64,000 bases of DNA from Saprospiraceae bacterium (GTDB lineage: Bacteria > Bacteroidota > Bacteroidia > Chitinophagales > Saprospiraceae): the NCBI GenBank assembly GCA_016717655.1, contig JADKFC010000012.1:79626-143625 (forward strand). The letters are read 5' to 3'. Below the pieces are notes generated by a model that worked only from the letters and a program-made list of their open reading frames with translations, had not been told where the DNA came from and searched no databases. The position numbers were made by a program, and so were the translations under genes. Positions 1 through 9,572 of this stretch are shown here, in pieces (position 1 is the stretch's first letter; every line of letters begins with the position of its first letter).

Positions 1-949
1 CGTCATAAAGGGCGTCTTCTACCCATTCCCGGAGGTCCTTGCTGATAGAGCCGTGGTGCATGGCAATCTGGCCTGCCAGTTCCATATCTGCTTCGAGGAG
101 TTGCTGGTACCAGATCTCACATTGGGCCCGTGTATTGGTAAAAATAAGGGTCGATTTGTATTGATGAATGATGGGTAAAACCTGGTGGAGCATGCGGATG
201 CCCAGGTGGCCTGCCCACGGATATTTTTCAACCGAGAGGGGAATGACAGAAGTGACTTCGATCTTTTTCTGAATATTGGCCTTAATGCAGATGGCTTCGC
301 TGCTCTTAGCCCCATGCAACACATCGATGGCTTCCTCCATGTTGCCTATGGTAGCGGATATGCCCCAGACGCGGAGAGCAGGAAAGAGAAATTTAAAGCG
401 GGCCAACAACAATTCCGTTTGGACCCCCCGTTTGCTGCCAACCAGCTCGTGCCATTCGTCAACTACCACCGCTTTGAGTCCTTTAAAAAACAGGTGATTG
501 TCTTTGGTTGCCAGCATCACATGGATGCTTTCGGGGGTGGTGATGAGGATTTGAGGCGGGTGGCTCCATTGTTTTTTGCGTTGGGTGGTGGTAGTGTCGC
601 CAGACCGGATTTCAACACGCCAATCGAGGCCCAACTCGGCGATGGCTCTTTCTGATGAAATGCAGATCTCTTTGGCCAGGGCTCTGATAGGGGTGATCCA
701 AATGAGCTGCAAGCCCTTGTGTTCGTTTTTTTGCAAGGCTTCCAGTAAGACCGGAATGATCAGAGAATAGGTTTTTCCGCTGCCGGTAGGTGCGTTGACC
801 AGGCCTGATTTGCCCGAGAGGTAGGCCTCCCAGGTCTGTTGTTGGAAATCAAATATCTTCCACCCGTTGGCATCAAACCATTGGGTTGCAGGGGATATGT
901 CGATGGATGGATTCAGTTGGTATAGTGGTTGGTCATAATACAATGCCAA
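1..949 (-). CDS. Lhr-like DEXH-box DNA helicase, N-terminal part (runs off left edge)
   Basis: The reverse strand is open from about 949 to the window edge and gives an SF2 helicase N-terminus. Visible motifs in order: a Q-like region (FDFQQQTWEAY), Walker A (APTGSGKT), motif Ia (TPIRALAKE), motif Ib-like TTPES, Walker B/DEXH as DEWHE, motif III as SATIGN, and the start of RecA domain 2 (STLIFTNTRAQCE). This order fits the ligase-associated Lhr-type helicases that in Bacteroidota sit with an exonuclease-like protein and an ATP-dependent ligase; those partners are not in view. No in-frame ATG is present near the N-terminus. TTG at 949 or 943 is the most plausible start, with a stop just upstream. 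It is divergent from the rhomboid gene, about 35 bp away. The C-terminus is missing only because the window ends. Confidence 0.85.
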   Translation of the reverse strand, partial: MALYYDQPLYQLNPSIDISPATQWFDANGWKIFDFQQQTWEAYLSGKSGLVNAPTGSGKTYSLIIPVLLEALQKNEHKGLQLIWITPIRALAKEICISSERAIAELGLDWRVEIRSGDTTTTQRKKQWSHPPQILITTPESIHVMLATKDNHLFFKGLKAVVVDEWHELVGSKRGVQTELLLARFKFLFPALRVWGISATIGNMEEAIDVLHGAKSSEAICIKANIQKKIEVTSVIPLSVEKYPWAGHLGIRMLHQVLPIIHQYKSTLIFTNTRAQCEIWYQQLLEADMELAGQIAMHHGSISKDLREWVEDALYD

Positions 950-983
950 ATTGGTTTTTTTGGTTTATTTTTGGGCCAAACCA

Positions 984-1541
984 ATGGCAATGTTAATGCG
1001 GCTAAAATACAACTCCCCGGTCATACTTAGTTATGCGCTGATCTGTACGTTCGTGTTTTTTATTGATCGATTTACCGGCAAGTCGCTCATGCCATTGTTT
1101 ACCTTGTACAACCAGACCAATTTTTTAAACCCCGTTGCCCTGTTTCGGTTGGTGAGCCATATAGCAGGCCACGTAACACTTGATCACCTGTTGGGCAATA
1201 TGACCTTTGTTTTGTTGCTGGGCCCCATTGTAGAAGAGAAATATGGGTCCGGAAAAACACTGTCGATGCTGATGATCACTGCTCTGGTGACCGGACTGCT
1301 CAACATCTTGTTTTTACCAACAGGACTGATTGGTGCCAGCGGTGTTGTGTTTATGCTGATTGTTTTAGTGTCCTTTACCAATGTAGATGACGGGCAGATT
1401 CCCCTTACCTTTATTCTGATAGCCTTGTTGTTTGTGGGCAAGGAAATACTTAATGGCATCTGGGATGATGGAGTCTCTCAATTTGCCCACGTGATGGGTG
1501 GTGTTTGCGGGGGTGTGTTTGGATTTACTTCCAACAAGTAA
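984..1541 (+). CDS. Rhomboid family intramembrane serine protease
   Basis: A 185-residue multi-pass membrane protein. The rhomboid signature is complete: HLLGNM around residues 68-73, catalytic serine in GASG (about Ser119), and catalytic histidine in FAHVMGG (about His169). About six hydrophobic segments are visible. Rhomboids cleave transmembrane substrates inside the bilayer; the substrate here is unknown. An in-frame TTG lies 33 bp upstream at 951, but ATGs at 984, 990 and 996 cluster just before the first hydrophobic segment, so 984 was taken. The gene converges with the downstream acetyltransferase with one base between the stop codons. Confidence 0.85.
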   Translation: MAMLMRLKYNSPVILSYALICTFVFFIDRFTGKSLMPLFTLYNQTNFLNPVALFRLVSHIAGHVTLDHLLGNMTFVLLLGPIVEEKYGSGKTLSMLMITALVTGLLNILFLPTGLIGASGVVFMLIVLVSFTNVDDGQIPLTFILIALLFVGKEILNGIWDDGVSQFAHVMGGVCGGVFGFTSNK

Positions 1542-1542
1542 C

Positions 1543-1998
1543 TCAGGCCTCAAGCACCATGGCCTGATGGGGGATGTCATCTTCGAGGTAGACGTCACCG
1601 ACGGCAACAAAGCCCAGGGCCTCGTAAAAGGGCAGGGCATAACACTGGGCAGATATTTTCACATCGGCATCAGGATACAATTGACGGATGAGTTGAATGG
1701 CAAATTCCATCAGTTTTTTTCCTTCACCACTGCCCCTAACCGACATTGAGGTAATTACCCGGCCAATGGAGCTATAGCCAGGATAGGCCAAGTCTGGTGG
1801 CAGGAGGCGACAATAGGAAACCAGCTTTTGGGTATCATCTAAGCCTAAAACATGGATGGAAGCGGCATCTTTTCCATCGAGGTCCTGGTAGGGACAGTTT
1901 TGTTCAACAATAAAGACCTCACTTCTCAGGGCCAGGATGGCATAGAGCTCTTCAACGGAAAGTGAAGAAAAGGGCTGAAAAACATAACTGACGGGCAT
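1543..1998 (-). CDS. ElaA-type GNAT N-acetyltransferase
   Basis: 151 residues with the ElaA subfamily N-terminus: ELYAILALRSEVFIVEQ followed by CPYQDLDGKD, then the acetyl-CoA loop region IGRVITSMSVRGSGEGKKLM and the late GNAT strand FYEALGFVAVGDVY. It probably transfers acetyl from acetyl-CoA to an unidentified amine. The start codon overlaps the stop of the upstream EEP-family gene (TAATG arrangement), so the two are likely translationally coupled. Confidence 0.85.
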   Translation of the reverse strand: MPVSYVFQPFSSLSVEELYAILALRSEVFIVEQNCPYQDLDGKDAASIHVLGLDDTQKLVSYCRLLPPDLAYPGYSSIGRVITSMSVRGSGEGKKLMEFAIQLIRQLYPDADVKISAQCYALPFYEALGFVAVGDVYLEDDIPHQAMVLEA

Positions 1999-2903
1999 TA
2001 GTGATTTTTATTCAGGTTTCTGGAGGGCTCCAGATTTTGCTGAAAAGCAGAAAAAATACCAATTCGTTCTTTTCTCGATAACATCATGTCTTTGAGGGCC
2101 ACGCATTGTAGGTCGCCGGAATAAAACACGTGGTCAAATGGTACCCGAAGAGAGGCAGGGATGACGTCTTTTCTTGAGTTACGCAGGTGGGTAGCTTCTC
2201 TGAAACGACTGATTTCATCTGACCAATAAACCATGTTGAATTCGCCCATAACGATGGTTTTACGGGGGTGATCTACCACAAAATGGTTGATGTTTTTCAT
2301 TTGGTTTCGTGCCAGGGTAATGCCATTTCCATTGAGAGAGGGCGTGAGATAGGTTGAAATCAAATAGTAGTTTTGGGTGTTTTTAATCACCTCAACTGCC
2401 AAATCAAAGGCATAGGCGGCACTGAGTGTATCAATAACGCGGATGGGATAACGCGAATAAAAGCCCTTGCCGAATGGATCGATCCTTACCGCCTGGTAGG
2501 AGTGAGGATAGTTTTTTGACAGAGAAACATTCAAAAATGAAGCCCACTCTGGGGTAAGTTCCTGAAAGGAAATGAGGTCTACATCGGTGTTGTTGAGTTG
2601 CTCCACCATGGCCTCCCGTTCGTAAACATTGCTGAGGTTGATGTGGCAGACCGCAATTTTTTCGGTAAAATTGTCTTTAGGGTAGATGAGTTCGCCGTTG
2701 CTTTCATTTTTGATAAATACGCACAAAACGCCACAAGCAGCAAAACTCATGAGCATTAGCTTTTCAAAGCCCGTAAACAGAAAAAGGAAGCCAAGTGCGA
2801 ATAAACCCAACATGATGTGGAGCAGGTGGGCCGACATCTGGCGAACAAAAAACACCTCGGGACCGGCAACGATAAGTGCCACCATCAGCAACATGATTAC
2901 CAT
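1998..2903 (-). CDS. Membrane-anchored endonuclease/exonuclease/phosphatase (EEP) family protein
   Basis: 301 residues. Two to three hydrophobic segments occupy roughly residues 1-62. An EEP domain follows: ISFQELTPEW contains the metal-binding Gln-Glu, MGEFNMVYWS corresponds to the GDFN motif but with Glu in place of Asp, and VPFDHVFYS corresponds to the terminal D-H pair. The Glu substitution may affect catalysis. The family hydrolyses phosphodiesters in nucleic acids, inositol phosphates or sphingomyelin; the substrate cannot be read from sequence. It is co-directional and overlaps the ElaA-like gene by one base. Confidence 0.7.
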   Translation of the reverse strand: MVIMLLMVALIVAGPEVFFVRQMSAHLLHIMLGLFALGFLFLFTGFEKLMLMSFAACGVLCVFIKNESNGELIYPKDNFTEKIAVCHINLSNVYEREAMVEQLNNTDVDLISFQELTPEWASFLNVSLSKNYPHSYQAVRIDPFGKGFYSRYPIRVIDTLSAAYAFDLAVEVIKNTQNYYLISTYLTPSLNGNGITLARNQMKNINHFVVDHPRKTIVMGEFNMVYWSDEISRFREATHLRNSRKDVIPASLRVPFDHVFYSGDLQCVALKDMMLSRKERIGIFSAFQQNLEPSRNLNKNH

Positions 2904-2970
2904 GAAGCTGGAGTAAACAAGCCGGTGATTGAGGAAGGTTTTCAGCTGTCCTGAAATTTAGCTTGTAAAA

Positions 2971-5559
2971 TTAGTCAATAAAATCGGCAAGCACACAATC
3001 TTTTTTAATGAGGTATCGATCTCCTTCAGGGTGAAAAAAGGAAGCTACCAGGATGTAGATGCCCATTCTTTCGGGCAAGCCGTTGTCATTGGTGCCATCC
3101 CAGGTCAATACGCCGTGGGTACCCAGCAACTCATTGTTTGTCAGCTTTTTTACCTTGTATCCTTCGGTACTGTAAACCTCGAGACTAAGTAAAAAGCCGG
3201 GTTTTTCGAGCTGGTATTCCATTATCAGCACATCGTCTATGCCATCACCGTTGGGCGAAAACACTTTTTCATAACTTAAAATCTGATCCTGAACCAGTCC
3301 TTGTATCATTTGATTGCTATTGGCATAACCCGGTGAGGCAAAGCCACCTGCCCTTGCCCCTGAATGCCAGTTGAAGGTACTGTTGTCAAAGGCTTTAAGA
3401 CAGATGCGTTCCAGACTCACTCCCTTGCGATCTTCGCTGTCGAGCAAGGGGTGGTGCCTGTCTTCGTGATAACTGAAGGTATCCAGCATTTCACCATCAC
3501 TATTTATCAATTGAATCAAGCCCTCATCGGCATTGAGAGGGGGTAGTTCGCTTTGCAGGAATCGGGCATGGGCCGGCACCGGATATTGAGTTTTTAGCGC
3601 CGTGGTATCCTCACACAGGGCCACGTACTCACCCGCTTTTAAAACGTAACTACTGCTTACAACTTCTTCACTGTTGTTATCAAGGTTGGCAAAAACGATG
3701 TTTTTTAATTGAAGGGCCCTGTCAGAAGCATTGTACAGCTCAATAAAATCAAAGCCACCACTGTTGGGATAAAACAAAACCTCACTCAAGACGAGGTCGC
3801 CCACTCCCGGGATGACCCCATAATACAGGGAGAGGGTTGTATCCCTGATGTTGTTGTTGTTTTTATCGGTCAGGCCTTGAATTCTCAATAAATAAGGAGA
3901 AAGGGCAGATAAGGGCTCTGCCAACTTCACCACAATTAGGCGGGAATTAAACAAGGCTACATCTGCATTTTCAACTTCGGGCTTGTTATCTGCAAAGCCA
4001 ATATTGTCTATTTGCTGTGCGGAAGCGCGATTCATAAAGTCGTCAAAAGTCAAAAGAATTGTTTGCGAATCCAAAGCCTCTGCATGGATCAGTTTGGGTG
4101 CTAATTGGTCATGACGGTGAGCGCTCTCATAGCCCGGGCTGGCATACAGAGTGGAAGAATCGGCGGATAACCAGTTGGACGGGTGGTTTTGAAAGGCAAG
4201 GGCTTGCATTTTTTCAAGGCTAACACCCTCCTGATTTTTGATGTCGGGATCAAGGGTTTGGTATAGCTCGGTGTAAAAAAAGCTGTCCAAGACCTGACCC
4301 AAGAAATTGGAAATTACTACGGCCCCTTTGTCGTTGTTGAAGGCAGGAAGTGCATTGAAACGGATGTCTGCTGTTGCAGCTGTATTGTAGGTTTGACGCA
4401 GCTGATCGGCGTCCGGGGTATAAGCGCGATAAGAGCCAGGCTGTAAGGGTATAGGGTCGTTGATCCATTGTTTTTGGCCGTTCATGGGATTGGAAATCAA
4501 CAGGCTGTCCAGACTAACTCCTACGGTTCCTGCATTGTAAACCTCGATAAAATCATTGTGATTTACATAGGGGTCATATAAAATTTCAGTAAGCACCAGT
4601 TCTCCCACCACCGGCGCCCTGAAGTACTCAAGCGTTGTGGTGTAGCTTGTCAGGGTATTACCGGCCAGGTCCTTAAGTGCGGCAACGGTGAGTTCAAAGG
4701 GCACAGAAGCCGGTAGAGGATTGGCAAATTGTAAAAAAACCTTGTCGTGGCTTTGGCCCCAATAAACAGAGTCCGGAAGGAAGGCAGCCTTGATGTGGTA
4801 ATTGTTTTTATCCAGGGCTGAAATTTCATCGAGCACCTCGCTGAAGCCCAGGGCTATCGTGAATGGATTGACCACCCGGGAGGAAGAAAGAGCAGGTGGT
4901 GAGCCATCCACCTGATACAGGCTGACGCCCAGATTGTCAAAAACAAATTTATCCTTGCGAGAAGTGGTGAAGGTACATTGGATGCCAAAATAGGAGGCCT
5001 GAGAAGGCAGAAGCATGGCATCCGTAGCAGAAAAACGATCTTCAAAGCTGCCATCGAGGTTGTAGTCGGCCCAAACTGTGATCTCGCCAGATTTTTGGTA
5101 GACAATTTTAAGAGCAGCCGTTGATGGGTCACCCGCCATGGCCCCCGGAGTGCCAGAGGCGAGGAGGGAAGTAACGCCCCATTCGGATTTGTATAAATGC
5201 AGGGCATCGTTGCTCCCGTTTTCACCGGCCTGGATGAAGTAGGCGTTGCCCAGACCGGGGTCTTTGTGGTTGGACATAAAATAGATCCGGGTGAAGTTGG
5301 TAGCACTGGGGCTAAACTCCATCGATAGCTCGGCAGTGGCCACAAAACTATCGGGATAGACCAATTCGGTGTATAAATAAGCGAGGCCGCCGGCCGGGGC
5401 ATTGAGCCTGAGCTTATTTTGCGGATCTACCGTGAATAAGGAATTGTTTCCCAACCATTTAGGGTTGGCGACGTGGTCTCCATCATCAAAACTATCGTAA
5501 AACTGAGCGTTCAGGGAGACAACGTGCAATACTAAAAGTAGCAGTACGTTATTTCTCAT
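2971..5559 (-). CDS. Secreted lamin-tail-domain surface protein with FlgD-like C-terminal domain
   Basis: 862 residues with a clear signal peptide (MRNNVLLLLVLHVVSLNAQ). Residues about 20-210 resemble a concanavalin-like/jelly-roll domain. Two Ig-like plus lamin-tail modules follow, marked by GELVLTEILYDP..DFIEVYNAG and GDLVLSEVLFYP..DFIELYNAS. The C-terminus (VFSPNGDGIDDVLIMEYQL ... GIYILVASF) is FlgD-like/gliding-type, commonly found at the end of Bacteroidota exported proteins. Likely surface-exposed or secreted, role unknown. It is divergent from asd, with a 106-bp shared promoter region. Confidence 0.8.
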   Translation of the reverse strand: MRNNVLLLLVLHVVSLNAQFYDSFDDGDHVANPKWLGNNSLFTVDPQNKLRLNAPAGGLAYLYTELVYPDSFVATAELSMEFSPSATNFTRIYFMSNHKDPGLGNAYFIQAGENGSNDALHLYKSEWGVTSLLASGTPGAMAGDPSTAALKIVYQKSGEITVWADYNLDGSFEDRFSATDAMLLPSQASYFGIQCTFTTSRKDKFVFDNLGVSLYQVDGSPPALSSSRVVNPFTIALGFSEVLDEISALDKNNYHIKAAFLPDSVYWGQSHDKVFLQFANPLPASVPFELTVAALKDLAGNTLTSYTTTLEYFRAPVVGELVLTEILYDPYVNHNDFIEVYNAGTVGVSLDSLLISNPMNGQKQWINDPIPLQPGSYRAYTPDADQLRQTYNTAATADIRFNALPAFNNDKGAVVISNFLGQVLDSFFYTELYQTLDPDIKNQEGVSLEKMQALAFQNHPSNWLSADSSTLYASPGYESAHRHDQLAPKLIHAEALDSQTILLTFDDFMNRASAQQIDNIGFADNKPEVENADVALFNSRLIVVKLAEPLSALSPYLLRIQGLTDKNNNNIRDTTLSLYYGVIPGVGDLVLSEVLFYPNSGGFDFIELYNASDRALQLKNIVFANLDNNSEEVVSSSYVLKAGEYVALCEDTTALKTQYPVPAHARFLQSELPPLNADEGLIQLINSDGEMLDTFSYHEDRHHPLLDSEDRKGVSLERICLKAFDNSTFNWHSGARAGGFASPGYANSNQMIQGLVQDQILSYEKVFSPNGDGIDDVLIMEYQLEKPGFLLSLEVYSTEGYKVKKLTNNELLGTHGVLTWDGTNDNGLPERMGIYILVASFFHPEGDRYLIKKDCVLADFID

Positions 5560-5592
5560 GGAATAAAATTAATAGAATTTTCCGGCAAATCC

Positions 5593-5600
5593 TATATTTG
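5593..5600 (+). promoter_or_regulatory. Bacteroidota -7 element for asd
   Basis: TATATTTG matches TAnnTTTG exactly and sits 66 bp before the asd ATG. No convincing -33 TTG was found. The reverse strand here reads TAGGATTTG, one base longer than consensus, and could serve the divergent lamin-tail gene. Confidence 0.55.
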
Positions 5601-5665
5601 CGCCACTTTTTTATTTCCCTGAGAAACAACAGGGTGTGGAGAAAGAAAAGACCAGAATTTAAGAA

Positions 5666-6667
5666 ATGAAATTAGCAATTGTTGGTGTTACCGGTTTGGT
5701 TGGTACTGTGTTGCAGCAGGTATTGGAAGAAGAATCCCTTCCCATTACCGAGTACATCCTGGTAGCGAGCGAAAAATCTGTAGGTAAAACATTGATTTTC
5801 AATGGAAAACCCCATACCGTTGTGAGTATGGAAGCCGCTGTTGCTGCCAGACCCGATGTTGCCGTATTTTCAGCCGGAGGCTCGGTTTCATTAGAGTGGG
5901 CGCCTCGTTTTGCAGAAGTAGGTTGCACGGTAGTGGACAATTCTTCTGCCTGGAGGATGGATCCGTCAAAAAAACTGGTTGTTCCTGAAATCAATGCGTC
6001 GGAATTGACCCGTGAGGATAAAATCATTGCCAATCCCAACTGCTCAACGATTCAAATGGTCATGGCCCTTGCCCCCCTGCACAGGAAATATGGCATTGAC
6101 AGAATAGTGGTATCAACCTACCAGTCTTTTACAGGTACGGGAGCCAAGGCCGTGGCCCAGTATGAAGCCGAACGGGATGGCCAAAAGCCGGAAAAAGACA
6201 AAATGGCCTATCATTATCCTATTTTTGAGAACTGTATTCCTCAATGTGACGTTTTTACAGAGAATGGGTACACCAAAGAGGAGATGAAACTGGTCAACGA
6301 GACCAAAAAAATCCTTGGAGACAACTCATTGAAGGTAACGGCCACAGCGATCAGGGTACCGGTAAACGGAGGGCACTCAGAAAGCGTCAATGTTTCTTTT
6401 CACCGCGACATAGATGTGACAGAAGTGCGTCAAATCCTGACAGAAACCCCTGGAATTGTCGTTTTAGACAATCCGGAAAAGTACGAATACCCCATGCCGC
6501 TGTTTGCCAAAAATAAAAATGAAGTTTTTGTGGGCAGGCTAAGAAGGGATGAGTCGGCTCAAAACGCGTTGAATATGTGGATAGTAGCTGATAACCTGAG
6601 GAAGGGGGCAGCCACAAATGCCATACAAATCGTAAAATATTTGATAGATCATCAGCTGATTGGCTAA
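5666..6667 (+). CDS. asd: Aspartate-semialdehyde dehydrogenase
   Basis: 333 residues, full length. It reduces beta-aspartyl phosphate to aspartate semialdehyde with NADPH, the branch point to lysine/diaminopimelate, threonine and methionine. Visible features: N-terminal nucleotide-binding loop (GVTGLVGTVL), active-site cysteine in NPNCST at about Cys126, and the conserved RVPVNGGHSESV segment carrying the catalytic histidine region. The ATG at 5666 starts directly on the nucleotide-binding strand. A TAnnTTTG promoter lies upstream. Confidence 0.95.
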   Translation: MKLAIVGVTGLVGTVLQQVLEEESLPITEYILVASEKSVGKTLIFNGKPHTVVSMEAAVAARPDVAVFSAGGSVSLEWAPRFAEVGCTVVDNSSAWRMDPSKKLVVPEINASELTREDKIIANPNCSTIQMVMALAPLHRKYGIDRIVVSTYQSFTGTGAKAVAQYEAERDGQKPEKDKMAYHYPIFENCIPQCDVFTENGYTKEEMKLVNETKKILGDNSLKVTATAIRVPVNGGHSESVNVSFHRDIDVTEVRQILTETPGIVVLDNPEKYEYPMPLFAKNKNEVFVGRLRRDESAQNALNMWIVADNLRKGAATNAIQIVKYLIDHQLIG

Positions 6668-6737
6668 GTTTTTGCAGTAATAGTTGGAATTCCGCCGTGA
6701 GTATATATTGATTGATTATTTAACTGACAAGTAAAAA

Positions 6738-8261
6738 ATGAAAACGAAAGTAGTTCTGTGGGGAGAAAACGCCTCAAACGAAAAAATTCTGCTGGCAATG
6801 GAGTTACTCGAAAGAGATAACAAAGTGATGTTGTATGTATTTCCACTGGAAGTAGCCACCGAAGATTTTTATCAATCCCTTTTGGATTTATGGAGAGAGG
6901 GTAAACACGTAGATTTTCCTCAACCCCATCAGGTCATTGAACGTCCGCTGTCTGTCAGCGAGAGTTTGTTGCCTGAAGACATTAAAGTAGAGAGAACAGA
7001 CCTCATCAGCAGGGCGCAGGCAGAATGGCATTTTGTAGTGCTATCGGCCAAATTATACGAAATGTATAAGACTGAGCTGGATGAGTTAAAAGATAAGATT
7101 GACAAGTTATCAGATTACGATGATAAGTTGTGGGCCGATGCCAAGGGTTTCTGGACCAAGGTTCAGGATCAGGTAAAGGAGCAAAACCTATTCAAAGAGC
7201 ATTCTGCCATTCTAAAAGAAAGGACCAATATTTTGTTTGACAAACTCAAGGACTTGAAGAAAAACCTTCAAAACGAGTTTGAAAAAACATCGGCCGATGT
7301 TTCTGCCAGGTTTATGGAAGAAATCAAAGAAATTGAAGAAAAACTTGAAAAAGGACTGGGTCTCAAGCCATTGTTTGAACAAATGAAGTCTATTCAGGAG
7401 AAGTACTACAAGGCCCAGATGACCAAAGATGACCGAAAAAATGTTTGGGACAAGCTGGATGGTACCTTTAAGGCCCTGAAAGACAAAAAGCCGGCAGGTG
7501 GCGGTGGCGGAAACCGGGAATACGACAAGTCCAGGCTGCAAGCCAGGTACGACGGACTGGTAGACACCATCGGCAAGATGGAGAAGTCTATTCTAAGAGA
7601 CAAACAAGACCTCGAGTTTCAGGTTAAAAAAATAGAGCAGACCGATGGTCAGCTTGAAATGCAGATCAGAAAGGCCAAGTTGAAGATGTTGGAAGAGCGT
7701 ATCAACTCTAAAAACGATAAGCTTCAGGACATGTACAAGGTTAAAAAAGAGCTGGAAGACAGGAGGTCAAAAGATGAGCAAAGAAGGGTAGTAGAAGAAA
7801 AAAGAAACGAAGCCAAAGAGGTAGTAAAACAAAAAATTGCCAGTGGCATCGAAGCAGCGAAAGAAGAGCGTGAGACCATGGCAGATCTTTTGGAAAATGC
7901 GGCTACCAGAATCAAGGAAAGCAAAGGAGGTAAAAAACCATCGATGCTCGACAACCTGAAGGAGTCGATTACAGAAACCTTTGAAGACGTGGTAGACACG
8001 GTGAAGGCGGTAGCTGAAGTGGCAGAAGACAAGATAGAAAATGCAGTTGACGCCCTGGATGACAAAATGGATGTGGCAGAAGACAAGGTAGAGTCGATGC
8101 TTGAATCTGTTGGTGACAAGCTTGGGATTACCAAAGAAAAACTTCAATCTGTAGCTGATGCCGTAGAAGAAAAAATGGATATCATCGAAGACAAGGTAGA
8201 AGATGTCATAGACTCCATTACCTCTTCAGATAAGGACAAGGATTCAGAAAAAGAAGCTTAG
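6738..8261 (+). CDS. Long coiled-coil protein with amphipathic C-terminal repeats, function unknown
   Basis: 507 residues, highly charged. Residues 1-110 look globular; a Lys/Glu-rich coiled coil then fills most of the protein, interrupted by a Gly-rich linker (PAGGGGGN) near residue 255. The last ~100 residues contain degenerate repeats of the type DKVESMLESVGDKL / DAVEEKMDIIEDKVED, like apolipoprotein/YtxH-style amphipathic helices. No signal peptide and no catalytic motif seen. It stands alone between asd and a perfect-stem terminator. A structural or envelope-associated role is possible but not shown. Confidence 0.7.
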   Translation: MKTKVVLWGENASNEKILLAMELLERDNKVMLYVFPLEVATEDFYQSLLDLWREGKHVDFPQPHQVIERPLSVSESLLPEDIKVERTDLISRAQAEWHFVVLSAKLYEMYKTELDELKDKIDKLSDYDDKLWADAKGFWTKVQDQVKEQNLFKEHSAILKERTNILFDKLKDLKKNLQNEFEKTSADVSARFMEEIKEIEEKLEKGLGLKPLFEQMKSIQEKYYKAQMTKDDRKNVWDKLDGTFKALKDKKPAGGGGGNREYDKSRLQARYDGLVDTIGKMEKSILRDKQDLEFQVKKIEQTDGQLEMQIRKAKLKMLEERINSKNDKLQDMYKVKKELEDRRSKDEQRRVVEEKRNEAKEVVKQKIASGIEAAKEERETMADLLENAATRIKESKGGKKPSMLDNLKESITETFEDVVDTVKAVAEVAEDKIENAVDALDDKMDVAEDKVESMLESVGDKLGITKEKLQSVADAVEEKMDIIEDKVEDVIDSITSSDKDKDSEKEA

Positions 8262-8281
8262 CCTAATTGAGATAAGAACAG

Positions 8282-8320
8282 ATGCCCGGCAATCAGGAGG
8301 ATGCCGGGCATTTGTGTTTG
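8282..8320 (+). terminator. Intrinsic terminator after the coiled-coil gene
   Basis: ATGCCCGGCA (8282-8291) and TGCCGGGCAT (8302-8311) form a perfect 10-bp stem with a 10-nt loop, followed by a U-rich run. It lies 21 bp after the stop. An in-frame ATG inside it would extend prfA by 27 residues, but the hairpin argues against that start. Confidence 0.75.
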
Positions 8321-8362
8321 AATACATGCCTGTCCTCCGTCACAAAAGAAAAAGACAAAACC

Positions 8363-9436
8363 ATGATTGAAAAACTGGAAGCCATTGTAGAACGCTATCA
8401 TTATCTGGAAGAAAAACTTTCAGACCCTTCCATTATTTCTGATCAAAAACAGTTTGCCAAGATCAACAAGGAATACAAAGACCTGAACGAAATTGTATCT
8501 ACCACCAAGGAGTACCAAATGGTCATTTCGAACCTTGAAAATGCAAAGTTGATGCAAAAAGACCCGGATCCTGAAATGAGGGAAATAGCTTCTGCAGAAG
8601 AAGCCATCCTCAACCAGGAAAAAGCAGATCTGGAAGAAAAAATCAAATGGTTGCTGGTACCGAGAGATCCGGAAGACGAGAGAGATATTATTCTGGAGAT
8701 CAGATCGGGCACAGGTGGTGACGAGGCCAGCATTTTTGCCGGTGATCTTTACCGTATGTACATGCGCTATTTTGATACCAAGGGCTGGAAAACAGAGGTC
8801 ATCGACGCCAACGAAGGCTCTGTGGGCGGATACAATAAAGTGGTACTTGAAGTACACGGAGAAGATGTGTTTGGCAAGCTGAAGTTTGAATCCGGGGCCC
8901 ACAGGGTGCAAAGGGTGCCAGAAACGGAGGCCAAGGGCAGGGTACACACCTCAGCAGCCACGGTGGCAGTTTTACCTATTTTTGAAGAAGAAGAAATTGA
9001 TATCCGCAAAGAAGACCTCAAAGTAGATACCTTCAGATCGAGCGGTGCCGGCGGACAAAATGTAAACAAGGTAGAAACCGGTGTTAGGTTTACCCACCTC
9101 CCTACCGGCATAGTGGCGGAAAGTACGGAGGCCCGATCACAGCATAAAAACAGAGAAATCGCCTTCCAGAAACTGTACCAACGCATCACCGATATCGCCA
9201 AAGAAAAAACCTACAACGAACAAAAGGAAGCCAGGAGATCCCTTGTAGGAACCGGAGACCGCTCTGACAAAATCAGGACCTACAATTTCCCACAAAACAG
9301 GCTTACCGACCACCGCATCAACCTCACCCTTTACAGCTTAGACCGCGTAATGAACGGAGACCTGGACGGTATTATTGATGCCCTGATCATGGCAGAAAAT
9401 GCCGAAAAGCTAAAAGGAGAAAGCATCGCAAGTTAA
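8363..9436 (+). CDS. prfA: Peptide chain release factor 1
   Basis: 357 residues from MIEKLEAIVERY, the usual RF1 length. The catalytic GGQ is in GAGGQNVNKVETGVR. The stop-codon reading loop region HRVQRVPETEAKGRVHTS carries the RF1-type P-x-T tripeptide (PET here; PAT/PVT elsewhere) rather than the RF2 SPF motif, so it should read UAA and UAG. The start at 8363 was chosen over 8282 because the earlier start lies inside a terminator hairpin and adds a segment with no family similarity. An intrinsic terminator follows. Confidence 0.95.
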   Translation: MIEKLEAIVERYHYLEEKLSDPSIISDQKQFAKINKEYKDLNEIVSTTKEYQMVISNLENAKLMQKDPDPEMREIASAEEAILNQEKADLEEKIKWLLVPRDPEDERDIILEIRSGTGGDEASIFAGDLYRMYMRYFDTKGWKTEVIDANEGSVGGYNKVVLEVHGEDVFGKLKFESGAHRVQRVPETEAKGRVHTSAATVAVLPIFEEEEIDIRKEDLKVDTFRSSGAGGQNVNKVETGVRFTHLPTGIVAESTEARSQHKNREIAFQKLYQRITDIAKEKTYNEQKEARRSLVGTGDRSDKIRTYNFPQNRLTDHRINLTLYSLDRVMNGDLDGIIDALIMAENAEKLKGESIAS

Positions 9437-9439
9437 CCA

Positions 9440-9543
9440 CGCCGTGGGGCGCTAAGCGCATTGCGCAAAGTGCGCAGCACAGATTGCAAGAGATATACCG
9501 AAAAGGTTTAGTCGCTGCCACGCGGTTAGCGCGTGGTGCCTTC
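9440..9543. repeat. Intergenic palindromic segment between prfA and its terminator
   Basis: GC-rich inverted repeats: CCACGCG and CGCGTGG flank a 5-nt spacer near 9518-9536, and alternating GCGC-rich stretches lie at 9446-9478. No protein-coding support. It looks like a REP-like or structured spacer; no other copy was found in the window. Confidence 0.35.
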
Positions 9544-9546
9544 ACT

Positions 9547-9572
9547 AAAATGATCTGCCGATCATTTTTTTT
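9547..9572 (+). terminator. Intrinsic terminator after prfA
   Basis: AAAATGATC (9547-9555) and GATCATTTT (9560-9568) form a perfect 9-bp stem with a 4-nt loop, followed by a T tract. Confidence 0.75.

Noticed and set aside
185..655. Open frame on the plus strand opposite the helicase
   Set aside because: It is the antisense of the helicase frame, which carries all SF2 motifs; no motif or start context supports the plus frame.
8282..8362. N-terminal extension of prfA by 27 residues
   Set aside because: The extension is encoded by a perfect terminator hairpin, and RF1 proteins normally start at the MIEKLE-type sequence.
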